DNA of 64,000 nt from Streptomyces uncialis (GTDB lineage Bacteria > Actinomycetota > Actinomycetes > Streptomycetales > Streptomycetaceae). Shown here in pieces: positions 47,547 through 57,668 of the stretch. Within the stretch, counting starts at the first letter, position 1. Each line of letters begins with the position of its first letter. Under the pieces are notes generated by a model. It was given only the letters and a program-made list of their open reading frames with translations. It was not told the origin of the DNA and ran no database searches. Made by a program: the position numbers and the translations under genes. The stretch covers positions 930,001 to 994,000 of the forward strand of contig NZ_CP109583.1 in assembly GCF_036250755.1 (NCBI RefSeq). Direction: 5' to 3'.

Positions 47547-49838
47547 GTGCGGGCCATCCTGCGCTGGGCGCTCGCCGATCTGCGGACCCATCGCGGCCAG
47601 GCCGCGTCGCTGGCACTGGCGACGGCGGGGGTGACGGCGGCGCTGCTGTTGTCGGCGGCGCTGTTCCAGTTCGCGGCCAGCCCCTGGCAGCGGGTGTTCA
47701 CGGAGACCCGGGGCAGTCATGTGTGGCTGCGGGTCACCGCAACCGCCGAGACCGGGGGCCTGCGGGAACTGCCGGGCGTGGCAGGTGTGTCGGGCCCGTA
47801 CGGCACGGCCCCGCTCACCGCGACGAGCGCCACGTCGACTGCGGCCGTGGACCTGCGGGCGGTGCGCCCCGACGGGCCGACGGCCCGGGAGCGGCGGTTC
47901 CTCACCGGCCGCTGGCTGTCCGGCGCGGGCGACGAGGTGGTCCTCGACCGCGCGACCGCGCAGGCCCTGTGGGTGGGCCCCGGTGACGAACTTCCCGTCC
48001 GCGCCGCCCCTTCCCGGCGGGGCACCCTGAAGGTGGTCGGGGTGCTGGCGACCGCCGAGGCGGGCTACGCGCCCGGTGAGCGTCCGGGCACGGGCTGGGC
48101 CGGTGCGGGCACGGTCACCCGGTACGTCACCGGGGACGCCCCGGGCCGGACGGTGGGGCTGCGGCTCGCGAACGCGTCGGACACCGACTTCGTGGTCCAG
48201 CAGGCGATCGCGGCCGTGGGTCCCGAGCATGTGGTGCGCGTGTCGACCTGGCGTCAGGCACGGTCGGCGGTCGGCGAGGACGACCGGCTGCTGGGGCGGT
48301 TGCTGCGGGTGTTCGGGCTGGGCGCGCTGCTCGCGGCGGCGCTCGCGGTCACCGGCGGGGTGGGCGGCCGGGTCCGGGGCCAGGTACGGGACATCGCGGT
48401 GCTCAAGGCGATCGGGATGACCCCGCGCCAGATCGCGGTGATGTTCTTCGCCCAGCACGCGGCCCTCGCGCTCGCCGGGGCGGCGCTCGGAACGCTGGTG
48501 GTGCGGACGGCGGGCTCGTACGTGCCCGGGTCGATCGGTGAGGCGGTGCCGCACGGTCTCGCCCTGCCGGAGGCGGTCCCGGTCGCCGCGGCGGTCGCGG
48601 GGGCGACGGTGGTGGTCATCGCCGCGGCGACCGCGCTGGCCGCGTGGCGGGCGGCGCGGGTCCCGCCGAGCCCGATGGCCCGGGTGGCCCGGCCCCGGGT
48701 GCGGCGGATGTCACGGACGGCCCGGTGCGCGCTGCGCTGGGGGGTGCCCCCGCCGCTGGTGCTGGGCTGGCGGGAGGCGACGCACCGGCGCTCACGGTTC
48801 GCCGGGGCGGTGGCCAGGCTCGCGGTGCCGGTGCTGATGGCGACGGTGGCGCTGGCCGCGCTCACCACCCTGGGCGTACTGCGCGGCGGCGACGGCGAGG
48901 TGAACCCGGCGGCGCCGCTCACCCTGCGCCAGGACGGCGCGGGACTGGACGCCACGGATCTGGCGCGGGTCGGGGCGGACCCCCGGGTCCGGGCGGTGTA
49001 CCCGGCGGCGGAGGTCACCGCGCTGATCCCGGGCCAGACCCGGTCGGTCACCCTGCGGGGGCTGGGCTCCCAGGGGCACCCGTACCCGTTCGTGGTGGTG
49101 GCGGGCCGCACCCCGGCCGCGCCGAACGAGGCGGTGGCCGGGCAGGGGCTGCTCGACGCGACGGGGGTACGCGTCGGCGAGTGGGTGCGGCTCACCGTGG
49201 GCGGCACCCCGCACATCCTGCATGTCGTGGGCCGTTCCATCGAGCCAGAGCACGGCGGGCAGGTCGTCACGACGACGCTGGACACGCTGCGCGCGGGCGG
49301 CACGGTGAACGGCCCCCCGGCGTACGCGGTGATGCTGCGCCCCGGCGCCGACCAGGGCGTGACGGCGCGGGCCCTGGCGGAGGCGCTGCCGGACGCCGAT
49401 GTACGCGGCGCGCCGCCGACGGTCGCCTCGGCGGTGCTGGTGAGCCGGGTGCTGACGGGACTGATCGGGGTCCTCGCGCTGATCGCGGTCGTGGAGCTGG
49501 CCGGGTCGGTGAGTTCCGCCGTACGCCAGCACACCCGTGAGCTGCCGGCGCTGCGGGCCATGGGGCTCACCCCCCGGCAGTGGATCGGGGTGGTGGTGAC
49601 GCACTGCGCGGTGACGGCCGCGGGGGCGGCGGCCGTGGGGATCGCCGCGGGGCTGCTGGTCGCGCGACCGCTGATCGATCTGGAGGCGCACGGGAGCGGG
49701 GTGGGGGCCGGGATAGCGCGGTTGCCTCCGGCGTCGTCGTTGGTGGTGACGGCGGTCGGGCTGGTGCTGGTCGCTGTGGCGCTGGCGGTGGTGCCGTCCG
49801 CACGCGCGAAACGTGACCTGACGGTCGTCCGGGGGTGA
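47547..49838 (+). CDS. FtsX-like ABC permease
   Basis: 763 residues from GTG 47547, four bases after the ATPase stop. It has two FtsX units: an N-terminal helix (~18-40), a first extracellular region, three helices at ~250-390 containing VRGQVRDIAVLKAIGMTPRQI, a second helix near 430, a second extracellular region (~450-640), and three final helices with VRQHTRELPALRAMGLTPRQW. The duplicated ALKAIGMTPRQ-type coupling motif contacts the ATPase. This mechanotransmission architecture fits MacB/BceB-like exporters or sensors. Confidence 0.92.
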   Translation: MRAILRWALADLRTHRGQAASLALATAGVTAALLLSAALFQFAASPWQRVFTETRGSHVWLRVTATAETGGLRELPGVAGVSGPYGTAPLTATSATSTAAVDLRAVRPDGPTARERRFLTGRWLSGAGDEVVLDRATAQALWVGPGDELPVRAAPSRRGTLKVVGVLATAEAGYAPGERPGTGWAGAGTVTRYVTGDAPGRTVGLRLANASDTDFVVQQAIAAVGPEHVVRVSTWRQARSAVGEDDRLLGRLLRVFGLGALLAAALAVTGGVGGRVRGQVRDIAVLKAIGMTPRQIAVMFFAQHAALALAGAALGTLVVRTAGSYVPGSIGEAVPHGLALPEAVPVAAAVAGATVVVIAAATALAAWRAARVPPSPMARVARPRVRRMSRTARCALRWGVPPPLVLGWREATHRRSRFAGAVARLAVPVLMATVALAALTTLGVLRGGDGEVNPAAPLTLRQDGAGLDATDLARVGADPRVRAVYPAAEVTALIPGQTRSVTLRGLGSQGHPYPFVVVAGRTPAAPNEAVAGQGLLDATGVRVGEWVRLTVGGTPHILHVVGRSIEPEHGGQVVTTTLDTLRAGGTVNGPPAYAVMLRPGADQGVTARALAEALPDADVRGAPPTVASAVLVSRVLTGLIGVLALIAVVELAGSVSSAVRQHTRELPALRAMGLTPRQWIGVVVTHCAVTAAGAAAVGIAAGLLVARPLIDLEAHGSGVGAGIARLPPASSLVVTAVGLVLVAVALAVVPSARAKRDLTVVRG

Positions 49839-49867
49839 GGCGGCGGCGGGTCGGTCACCGCCGCCTC
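49837..49867 (+). terminator. Hairpin terminator after the FtsX permease
   Basis: GAGGCGGCGG, an 11-base loop, then CCGCCGCCTC: a perfect 10-pair stem that begins within the stop codon of the permease gene. Confidence 0.7.
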
Positions 49868-49973
49868 GGCTCCCCGCCCGCGCCTGAGCCCCGGCTGTCC
49901 CGTACGGGGCGTTCCGGCGGCCCTGCGTGCTCGCCGGTGGGCCTACGGGTGCCCGTGCGGGTCGCTCGCGGGG

Positions 49974-50135
49974 GTGCGGTTCCCCGCACCCCTGGGTCTC
50001 CGCCGTTGGACGTACTTGATCCTGTGCGGGTCGCTCGTGGGTGCGCGGTTCCCCGCGCCCCTGGGTTCGTACCGGTGAGCGAACTTGTTCCTGCGCCCGT
50101 ATCCCGGGGGCGCGCGGTTCCCCACGCCCCTGGGT
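49974..50135. repeat. Interspersed repeat cluster, three copies
   Basis: The core G(T/C)GCGGTTCCCC(G/A)C(A/G)CCCCTGGGT occurs at 49974-49997, 50043-50066 and 50112-50135, spaced exactly 69 bases. Between cores lie repeated GTGCGGGTCGCTCG and TTG(A/T)TCCTG segments. It occupies the 306-base gap between the converging FtsX and SDR genes and belongs to the same family as the clusters at 8819-9457 and 55468-55697. Confidence 0.85.
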
Positions 50136-50144
50136 CCGTACCCC

Positions 50145-51071
50145 TCAAGTGGTTGTCCGCAGGACCTGTTCCAACCAATCCCAGAGCACGCCTTCGCGGT
50201 CGGTGTCATAGGACTCGGCGGATGACGGCGTGACCTTCGTCCGGTGGATGTAGGCACCGGACGCGGCAGGTGTGACTCCGAGGATGGTGTCGGCGAATTT
50301 CCTTCCCGCGGGGACCGGGGTGTCCACGAGAGGTGTGACCGCGAGCAGCGGGATGATTTTGCTCATCAGGAAGGGGAAAGCTCCCCCCGCTTCGCGCGCG
50401 AGCCCGGTGCCGACCACAAGGCTGGGGTTGTACGAGACGATGTCGACACCTTCGGGCAGTCGTCGGGCCCATTCGTGGACCAGGTGGACGCCGCCGAGTT
50501 TGCTCGTCACGTAAGCACGACGGCCGGCCCGGACATTCCCGGAACGGTCGAATGCTCCGGGTCGGGAGATCTCCGGGATCGCCCAACGGGGTGCGGGCAT
50601 GGTCCCCCCGGTATGCCGCAGATCACCGAAGTGCGCGTCGCTGACCGTGACGACGATGCGTGCCGGCGCCAGGATGTGGGGGTGCAGTCGCCTGAGAAGC
50701 TGGTGGGTGGACATCACGTTCACCGCGAAGGTTCTCTCGTATCCGTCGACCGTGGTCTGCAACGCGTCGGAGAGGTGGACACCCGCGTTGAAGACGAGCC
50801 CCCGCAACGGAGGCAACTCGCCGGAATCAAGAAGGTCTTCCAACTGCAAACCGGCGGCGTCGACACTCGCCTTGCTCGACAGGTCGATGTCGACGGTCGA
50901 GACGTGCGGAGAGATTTTCCGCAGGCCCGGCAGTATCTCGGCGGCAGAGGAGCCCCGGCCGAGAACCACAAGGTGGGTATCGGGGCTGCGTCCGAGGATG
51001 TCTCGCGCGGCTTCCAGGCCGATCCCCCGAGTGGCCCCGGTCATGATCAGGGTTCGGTTCGCTGCGTTCAC
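50145..51071 (-). CDS. Short-chain dehydrogenase/reductase
   Basis: 308 residues from GTG 51071 (AGGAGG seven bases upstream). The NAD(P)-binding motif is TGATRGIG (about 10-17), the structural motif is LVFNAGV, and the catalytic Tyr-x3-Lys is AYVTSKLGG, with an upstream SDAH segment for the Ser. Length and the long insert before the Tyr resemble the protochlorophyllide-reductase-like/retinol dehydrogenase SDR group. Codons are less GC-extreme than in neighbouring genes, hinting at recent acquisition. It diverges from an XRE-MmyB regulator, a frequent pairing in Streptomyces. Confidence 0.87.
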   Translation of the reverse strand: MNAANRTLIMTGATRGIGLEAARDILGRSPDTHLVVLGRGSSAAEILPGLRKISPHVSTVDIDLSSKASVDAAGLQLEDLLDSGELPPLRGLVFNAGVHLSDALQTTVDGYERTFAVNVMSTHQLLRRLHPHILAPARIVVTVSDAHFGDLRHTGGTMPAPRWAIPEISRPGAFDRSGNVRAGRRAYVTSKLGGVHLVHEWARRLPEGVDIVSYNPSLVVGTGLAREAGGAFPFLMSKIIPLLAVTPLVDTPVPAGRKFADTILGVTPAASGAYIHRTKVTPSSAESYDTDREGVLWDWLEQVLRTTT

Positions 51072-51243
51072 GTGTGGACCTCCTGGTGGGATCGTGCGAG
51101 TGCTGGTGTGCGTCGACGTATCGCTCTTCGCCGCCGTCGACGCTGCCGGAGTGCTCGACGACCAGGAAGACTTCGTCGAGCCTGGTATCCGCAGGGCCAC
51201 GCTCCCGGCCTGGCGCCTGCCACCGGTGAGGGACAATGAAGTC

Positions 51244-52038
51244 ATGGCGGGAGACGAGCGGTCTGGTCTGGGCGAGTACCTGCGCCACCATCGCTCGGAA
51301 ATGACACCCCGGAACCGACCCGGGGCGTCCCCTCTGTCCCATAGACGTGTGCCGGGCCTGCGCCGCCAGGAGCTCGCCGACATCGCGGGTATCTCGGTCG
51401 AGTACTACACCCGTCTCGAACAAGGGCGCGCGTCCCGCCCTTCGCGGGAGATCCTCACCGCGCTGGCGCGGGCCTTTCAGCTCTCGAACGCCGAGCGGGA
51501 CCATTTGTTCCGACTCGCCGACGAGCGGACTCCGCGGCCGCCCGCACCGGCCGCGGATATCCGACCGGGGCTCCAGCACCTGCTCGACAGCCTGGACGAC
51601 ACGATGCCGGTCACCATTCACGACGGCCGGCTCGACATGCTGGCATTCAATGTCGCCGCGGCGGAACTGTTCGGACCCGTCTTCGACGACGGACCGTACG
51701 GCCACAACATCGTCCACCAGGCCTTCACATCGGCGGGACTCCGCGAGGTGCTCGGGAACGAGGGAGCGGAGCAACTGTCCCGGGTGGCCGCCGCCGAACT
51801 TCGCAAAGCGCTCGGTCTCTACCCGGAGGACGAGCGTCTTCGTTCTCTGTTCCGCGAACTGTCGGCGAGCGGTACCGAGTTCGGCCGACAGTGGGAGCGG
51901 GGAGAGATCGGGACATGGAGGTCCGCGATGAAGCGCGTCAACCATCCGACGAAAGGTCTGCTCGCGTTCGACAGCGAGATGCTGCACGACCCCGAGAACG
52001 ACCACTGGGTCATGCTCTTCACCCCCCGTCGCGCATGA
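51244..52038 (+). CDS. XRE family regulator with MmyB-like ligand domain
   Basis: 264 residues. The HTH lies at ~10-80: LGEYLRHHRSEMTP, VPGLRRQELADIAGISVEYYTRLEQGRASRPS. The MmyB ligand-binding domain (~105-260) has LQHLLDSLDDTMPVTIHDGR, DMLAFNVAAAELFG, and the end GLLAFDSEMLHDPENDHWVMLFTP. MmyB-type domains are PAS-like and are reported to bind fatty acids. It diverges from the SDR gene and probably represses it. GAGGGA lies upstream of the ATG. Confidence 0.9.
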   Translation: MAGDERSGLGEYLRHHRSEMTPRNRPGASPLSHRRVPGLRRQELADIAGISVEYYTRLEQGRASRPSREILTALARAFQLSNAERDHLFRLADERTPRPPAPAADIRPGLQHLLDSLDDTMPVTIHDGRLDMLAFNVAAAELFGPVFDDGPYGHNIVHQAFTSAGLREVLGNEGAEQLSRVAAAELRKALGLYPEDERLRSLFRELSASGTEFGRQWERGEIGTWRSAMKRVNHPTKGLLAFDSEMLHDPENDHWVMLFTPRRA

Positions 52039-52052
52039 TCTCCCGATCGGGC

Positions 52053-52068
52053 CGCGGACGCGTCCGCG
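52053..52068. repeat. 16-base perfect palindrome after the XRE gene
   Basis: CGCGGACGCGTCCGCG, 15 bases after the XRE stop, in the 226-base gap before the converging oxidoreductase. It has no loop, so it is a weak terminator or a binding site. No gene is seen in the rest of the gap. Confidence 0.5.
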
Positions 52069-52264
52069 CCGGTGGCGACAGGGAGACCTGCGGCAAGGTG
52101 TCCGACGGTACCCACCAGCGTCGGTCCGACCGGGGAACGGTGATCGTCGCCGCGGGCCCTCCCGAGGACCGGGAGCAGTGATCTTCTCGGTGGCGGTCAC
52201 GACAGCATGCGGCTGGTGGTCGGCAACGAACCTCAGGGCGCCGCCAAGGCGGGGTGTGACGGCG

Positions 52265-53356
52265 TCACTGCCGCAGACCTGTGCTGGATGCCTTTTCGAT
52301 CCGGGCGATCAGACGGCTGTTGTGCACCGCGTGGGCGAATCCCGGGGTGTGGTGGGTTCCCTGTGCGATGTCGCGTGCCAGGCCGGCGTACACCTCGCCC
52401 ACGTTGATGGACGCACCGGCCCAGACATCGGCGGCGGTCGGTCCGGCACCGCCCGAGACGGGGCGGTCAGGTGCCGCGAAGTCCACGCTTGAGGTGAGGA
52501 CGAGATCTCCGACCTGAACGCCCGCGGGGTGATCGCCGGTCAGCCTCAGCCAGCCGTCCGAACCGCGGATCTCCAGAACGAAGCGGGCGTCGGGCGCGGG
52601 CACTCCTGCCAGGATCTGCACGCCGACCGGTGCGCCCGACGCGGTCCTGGCGATGGCGTCGAGGTGATCCGGTACCTCCCGGACCGACAGCTCCCCGGTG
52701 TCCACCAGGTTCACCCGTGGCCAGAGGAGTTCCGTGCGCGCATCGATCTCGGTGATGTCGCCGAGGACCGCCTCGACCACATCCAGCACATGGCCCGCGG
52801 CGATGGGCAGGAAACCGGCTCCCGCGGCCGCCTTGTCGAAGTATGCGTACGCGCTCACCGATTCCGGGCCGTTCCCGAACGTCGTCGCGATGACTCGCGC
52901 CGACAGCAGCCGCCCGAGCCGTCCCTGTGCGACGATCTGCGCCGCGCGGCGCACAGAGGGGTTGTGCCGGCCCTGGAGGCCGATCGCCGTGTGCAGTGAC
53001 CCCGCCGCGGCGGCCATCTCCTCCGCCTGCGCGACACTCACACCCAGCGGAGACTCGGCGTACACGGCCTTGTTCGCCGCGAGGGCCGCCAGCACGAGGT
53101 CGCGGTGAGCCGGGACCTTGACGGCCACGGTGACGAGATCGACCGACGGGTCGCGGATCAGCTCGAAGGGATCGGCGAACCAGCGCTCGGCGCCGAAGGT
53201 CTCGGCCGCGCTTCGAGCGCTTTCCTCGTGCCGTGTGGCCACCGCCGACAACTGGAACGCCGGCTGCGCGGCCAGCGCGGGGATGTGTGACGCCCCCGCC
53301 CAACTCGCCCTCGTGTCCGCGCCGATGATGCCCACACGGATGACGTCGCTTCTCAT
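52265..53356 (-). CDS. Gfo/Idh/MocA family oxidoreductase
   Basis: 363 residues. The N-terminal Rossmann domain (~5-125) shows RVGIIGADTRASWAGASHIP, then the family's EKP-type motif as VYAESPLGV (Lys replaced by Ser; the usual E-K-P catalytic lysine is absent). The C-terminal alpha/beta domain contains FLPIAAGHVLDVVEAVLGDI, typical of the group. Loss of the lysine may mean an altered reaction or a non-oxidoreductase role. It follows the AKR gene on the same strand with a 140-base gap. Confidence 0.85.
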   Translation of the reverse strand: MRSDVIRVGIIGADTRASWAGASHIPALAAQPAFQLSAVATRHEESARSAAETFGAERWFADPFELIRDPSVDLVTVAVKVPAHRDLVLAALAANKAVYAESPLGVSVAQAEEMAAAAGSLHTAIGLQGRHNPSVRRAAQIVAQGRLGRLLSARVIATTFGNGPESVSAYAYFDKAAAGAGFLPIAAGHVLDVVEAVLGDITEIDARTELLWPRVNLVDTGELSVREVPDHLDAIARTASGAPVGVQILAGVPAPDARFVLEIRGSDGWLRLTGDHPAGVQVGDLVLTSSVDFAAPDRPVSGGAGPTAADVWAGASINVGEVYAGLARDIAQGTHHTPGFAHAVHNSRLIARIEKASSTGLRQ

Positions 53357-53496
53357 GAGGTGTACTGCTCCATTCGTTGTGCTTCGATCGCGGTACGCCG
53401 CTGCGCACCGGCCGTGCCGACTCCCCGTTCGGAGAGCGGGTCGCCTGCGCCCGGCTCCTCCGGGCACTGACGCCCGGTGCCTGGCGTTGGCCCTTC

Positions 53497-54468
<972 letters not shown>

Positions 54469-54593
54469 GAGGTGATCCCTTCCTGGACCGACGGACGAAC
54501 CTGCTCCGCGCGTCGGGGTGCTCGCCCGGTCCCGTTGTCGGAACAGGGTCGACCAGCACTCCGGCGGTACGGCCGGACGGCGACGGAGCGAAC

Positions 54594-54634
54594 TTGACGC
54601 ATCAAGAACTACACGGGAGAACTTGACGTGTCAA
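54594..54634. promoter_or_regulatory. Duplicated MarR operator with overlapping divergent promoters
   Basis: GAACTTGACGCATCAA and GAACTTGACGTGTCAA are repeats 29 bases apart differing at two positions; their cores TTGACGCATCAA (54594-54605) and TTGACGTGTCAA (54623-54634) are palindromic. TTGACG in the second copy also serves as a -35 box, with TAGGGT (54645-54650) 16 bases on. Transcription would begin about at the MarR ATG (54658). On the other strand TTGACA plus TAGTTC could serve the AKR gene. Confidence 0.75.
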
Positions 54635-54657
54635 TAAGTGGGTCTAGGGTGGTCCCC

Positions 54658-55302
54658 ATGACTGGGACTGCGACGGGCAGGGACGATCAGCGTCCTCGGC
54701 ATCCGTCGGACGGAGCGAAGGGCAACGCCTCCGCGCGAGGCGAAGCGGACACCGGTGAGGGGAAACCCTCCGGCCCGGACCGCGGGACGCCGTGGCTGAA
54801 CGGCGAGGAGCGGGAGGCATGGCTGGCCAACTCGGCGATCATGATCAGCCTGCCGGCCGCCCTGGACGCGCGGATGCAGCGCGAGTCCGGCATGACCTTC
54901 TTCGAGTACATGGTGCTCTCGGTCCTGTCCGAACAGCCCGCTCGCACTTTGCAGATGAGCGATCTGGCCGCACGGACATCGGCGTCGCTGTCGCGGCTGT
55001 CGCATGTCGCCGGGCGGCTGGAGAAGCGGGGACTGCTGTCGCGGTCCCGCATCCCCGGCTCAGGCAGACGCACCAGCGCGACGCTGTCCGAGGCCGGATA
55101 CGCAGAAGTCGTGGAAGCGGCGCCGGGACACGTCGCGGCGGTCCGGGAATACCTGATCGACGGACTCGAACCTCACGAGCTGGCAACACTGCGCCGCATC
55201 GGCTCCGCGGTCGACGCCGCCATCAAGCGCCAGATGCCCGATACGGGCCCCACGGCATCGGATCCGGCCGGCACGCCGACGGACCCCGGCCTCCGGTCCT
55301 GA
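54658..55302 (+). CDS. MarR family transcriptional regulator
   Basis: 214 residues from ATG 54658; GTG 54628 is in frame but falls inside the operator. A ~45-residue hydrophilic leader precedes the winged helix: MTFFEYMVLSVLSEQPARTL, QMSDLAARTSASLSRLSHVAGRLEKRGLLSR, then the wing GSGRRTSATLSEAG. The predicted +1 is at or next to the ATG, so the mRNA may be leaderless. It should repress itself and the AKR gene via the duplicated operator; the inducer is probably the aldehyde or quinone substrate. Confidence 0.87.
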   Translation: MTGTATGRDDQRPRHPSDGAKGNASARGEADTGEGKPSGPDRGTPWLNGEEREAWLANSAIMISLPAALDARMQRESGMTFFEYMVLSVLSEQPARTLQMSDLAARTSASLSRLSHVAGRLEKRGLLSRSRIPGSGRRTSATLSEAGYAEVVEAAPGHVAAVREYLIDGLEPHELATLRRIGSAVDAAIKRQMPDTGPTASDPAGTPTDPGLRS

Positions 55303-55467
55303 CGACACCCTGCGCGGCCACGGCGGCGTCTGCGTCTGCCATCAGATGAGAATCACGCTCCTGACGCACAGGTCGGCATAGGGCTCCATCGACAAGGACC
55401 TCTGGCCATTCCCGTGCGGGCCACTCGTGGGTGCGCAGCTGCGGTCCGGCGAACGCGGGCACAGGAA

Positions 55468-55697
55468 GCGGTTCCCCGCCCCAAAGGGCGCGGGGAACCG
55501 CGCGACACCACCGAGTACCTGTGCGGGGACAAGCGCGCCCACCCTTGGAACCCCGGGGGCACGGGGAACCGCGCTCCCGGACAACCCGCACGGGACGAGT
55601 ACACCCACCAGGGCACGAGGAACCGCGCACCCCCGGACGCCCCGCACGGGACGACTGCGCCCACCGACACGGACCAGGAGCGCGAGGAACCCCGCGA
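55468..55697. repeat. Interspersed repeat cluster with a strong hairpin
   Basis: GCGGTTCCCCGC and GCGGGGAACCGC form a 12-pair stem at 55468-55501 with a short extra inner stem. Further cores (GGGGAACCGCGC near 55563, GAGGAACCGCGC near 55617, GAGGAACCCCGC near 55684) follow at 54-71 base spacing. This is the third cluster of the family, between the converging MarR and rhodanese genes. The gap 55303-55704 has no gene. Confidence 0.8.
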
Positions 55698-55704
55698 CGA
55701 ACCG

Positions 55705-56289
55705 CTAAGCGGCGTTCTCCGTGCGCGCCCGCAGGGCGGCGAGCGTTGCCTCCAGCGCACCCGCGTCCGAGCGATTGTGCGGCAGCCGGGACAGCACCTG
55801 GGCCATCCCGCAGGTGTTCGTGACGGCGGAGAAGACGAGACCGCCCGCGATCCCGGCGGAGATCCACCGGGCCGCGTTCCACCGCTGCCCCGCGACCAGC
55901 CCGGTCAGCACCACGGACCCCGCGGTGAACCGCACCTGCCGCTCCATCGCCCAGACCGCACGGCCTCGCGCGGGCGTGTCCAGCGGGTGGCCGAGCCGCG
56001 CCCACTCGGTCGTACCCCCGGTCAGGGTGGTGGCCGTCACCCCCTGCTCGGCGAGGGTCCCGCACGCCTGCGCGGAGCGGGTCCCCGAGGCGCACACGAC
56101 CAGCAGGTCCGTGCGCTCGGCGGCGTCCCGCAGCGCGGGCAGCGCGGTGCGGAGCTCGTCCAGCGGGATGTTCAGCGCGTCCGGGAGGTGCCCGGAGGCG
56201 AACTCGCCCGGCGTACGGACGTCGATCACGGTCATCGTGGCGAGCCGCTGGGCGGCCTGCTGGGGGGCGAGGGCGGGAGATGTGGTCAC
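55705..56289 (-). CDS. Rhodanese-domain membrane protein
   Basis: 194 residues from GTG 56289 (AAGGA seven bases upstream). A rhodanese domain covers ~1-105: TVIDVRTPGEFASGHLPDALN and the active-site loop CASGTRS with Cys66. Two membrane helices follow (~120-165; FTAGSVVLTGLVAGQRW, then WISAGIAGGLVFSAVTNTCGM), matching the DUF2892 pattern. It transfers sulfane sulfur from a persulfide at the membrane. It diverges from the CstR-like regulator with one operator between, so it belongs to the sulfur-stress regulon. Confidence 0.9.
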   Translation of the reverse strand: MTTSPALAPQQAAQRLATMTVIDVRTPGEFASGHLPDALNIPLDELRTALPALRDAAERTDLLVVCASGTRSAQACGTLAEQGVTATTLTGGTTEWARLGHPLDTPARGRAVWAMERQVRFTAGSVVLTGLVAGQRWNAARWISAGIAGGLVFSAVTNTCGMAQVLSRLPHNRSDAGALEATLAALRARTENAA

Positions 56290-56329
56290 AGGATCGTCCT
56301 TACTCTTCAGTGGTCCACGCCTCCGGTAG

Positions 56330-56644
<315 letters not shown>

Positions 56645-56649
56645 CCCTT

Positions 56650-56669
56650 CCCGGGCGGCACCGCCCGGG
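56650..56669. terminator. Hairpin between CstR-like and TauE genes
   Basis: CCCGGGCG-GCAC-CGCCCGGG, an eight-pair stem just after the CstR stop, between converging genes. Confidence 0.7.
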
Positions 56670-56737
56670 GCCGGCCCGGACCCCGACAGGTACCGGCGGG
56701 GCACAGGCAGCGCCGGGCGCCGACCGCGGGCGCGTGC

Positions 56738-57478
56738 TCATCGGACGGCGTCCACGAGCATCAGCACCGCGACGGCGAGCAGCACGCCCGCGAACACCCG
56801 CCGGAGCATGGCGTCCGGCATCTTCGCCGCGAGGCGCTTGCCGTCCCAGGCGGCCAGGACCGCGGCGGCCGTGAACGGGGCGACGACCGCCCAGTCGACG
56901 CCCGTGCCCGAGCCGCCCCGGACGGCCAGGGACACGACCGAGTTCACCGACACGACGAGCAGTCCCGTGGCGACGGCGGCCCGCAGTTCGAACGCCAGCA
57001 CACCCACCAGCGCCGGTACGGCGAGGAATCCGCCGCCGACACCGAGCAGCCCGGTCAGCGCACCGAGCCCGGCCCCCGTACCGGCGGCCTTCAGCGGCCG
57101 TACGGTGGCGGGCTCCGGGGTGTCCGGACGCAGCATCCGCAGGGCCGCGAGGCCCGCGACCCCGGCGAACGCCGCGGTGAGCAGCGCGCCGGGCAGCCGG
57201 TCCGCCAGGCTCGCCGTCGCCGCGGCGGGGAGCACCCCCGCCGCGGCGAAGAGCGCACCGCTCCGCCAGCGGACGGCCCCGGCGCGCGCGTGGGCGTACA
57301 GCGCGGTCAGCGAGGTCACGGTGACGATCAGCAGGCTCGCGGTGGTCGCCTCGACGGGTGTGAAGCCGAGCAGGTAGATCAGCGCGGGCACCGCGAGGAC
57401 TCCCCCGCCACCGCCCAGTGCCCCGAGCGCGAGGCCCACGACGCCTCCGGCGGCGAGGGCGAGTATCAGTTCGCTCAT
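56738..57478 (-). CDS. TauE/SafE family sulfite/organosulfur permease
   Basis: 246 residues with about eight membrane helices. The two TauE half-motifs are present: ALGALGGGGGVLAVPALIYLLG near residue 20 and ALTGLLGVGGGFLAVPALVGVL near residue 140. These proteins export sulfite or sulfoacetate-type anions. In the sulfur-stress setting it would remove sulfite or thiosulfate made by the persulfide dioxygenase encoded 190 bases upstream on the same strand. Confidence 0.9.
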   Translation of the reverse strand: MSELILALAAGGVVGLALGALGGGGGVLAVPALIYLLGFTPVEATTASLLIVTVTSLTALYAHARAGAVRWRSGALFAAAGVLPAAATASLADRLPGALLTAAFAGVAGLAALRMLRPDTPEPATVRPLKAAGTGAGLGALTGLLGVGGGFLAVPALVGVLAFELRAAVATGLLVVSVNSVVSLAVRGGSGTGVDWAVVAPFTAAAVLAAWDGKRLAAKMPDAMLRRVFAGVLLAVAVLMLVDAVR

Positions 57479-57668
57479 GTCAGGCCACCCGGGGGCGACA
57501 TCGCTCCCGGCGGTGACCGGGGGCGCGGCAAGGGCAACACATGGTGCACTCCGTACGGGGACTGGGACCGGCCGGGCCCGGTCGCGGGCACAGCAGGAAA
57601 AGGGAACCGACTGACGGCAGGGGGGCGTGAGCGGACCGGGGCGGTCGCTCGGCGCCGTGTTCGTACGG

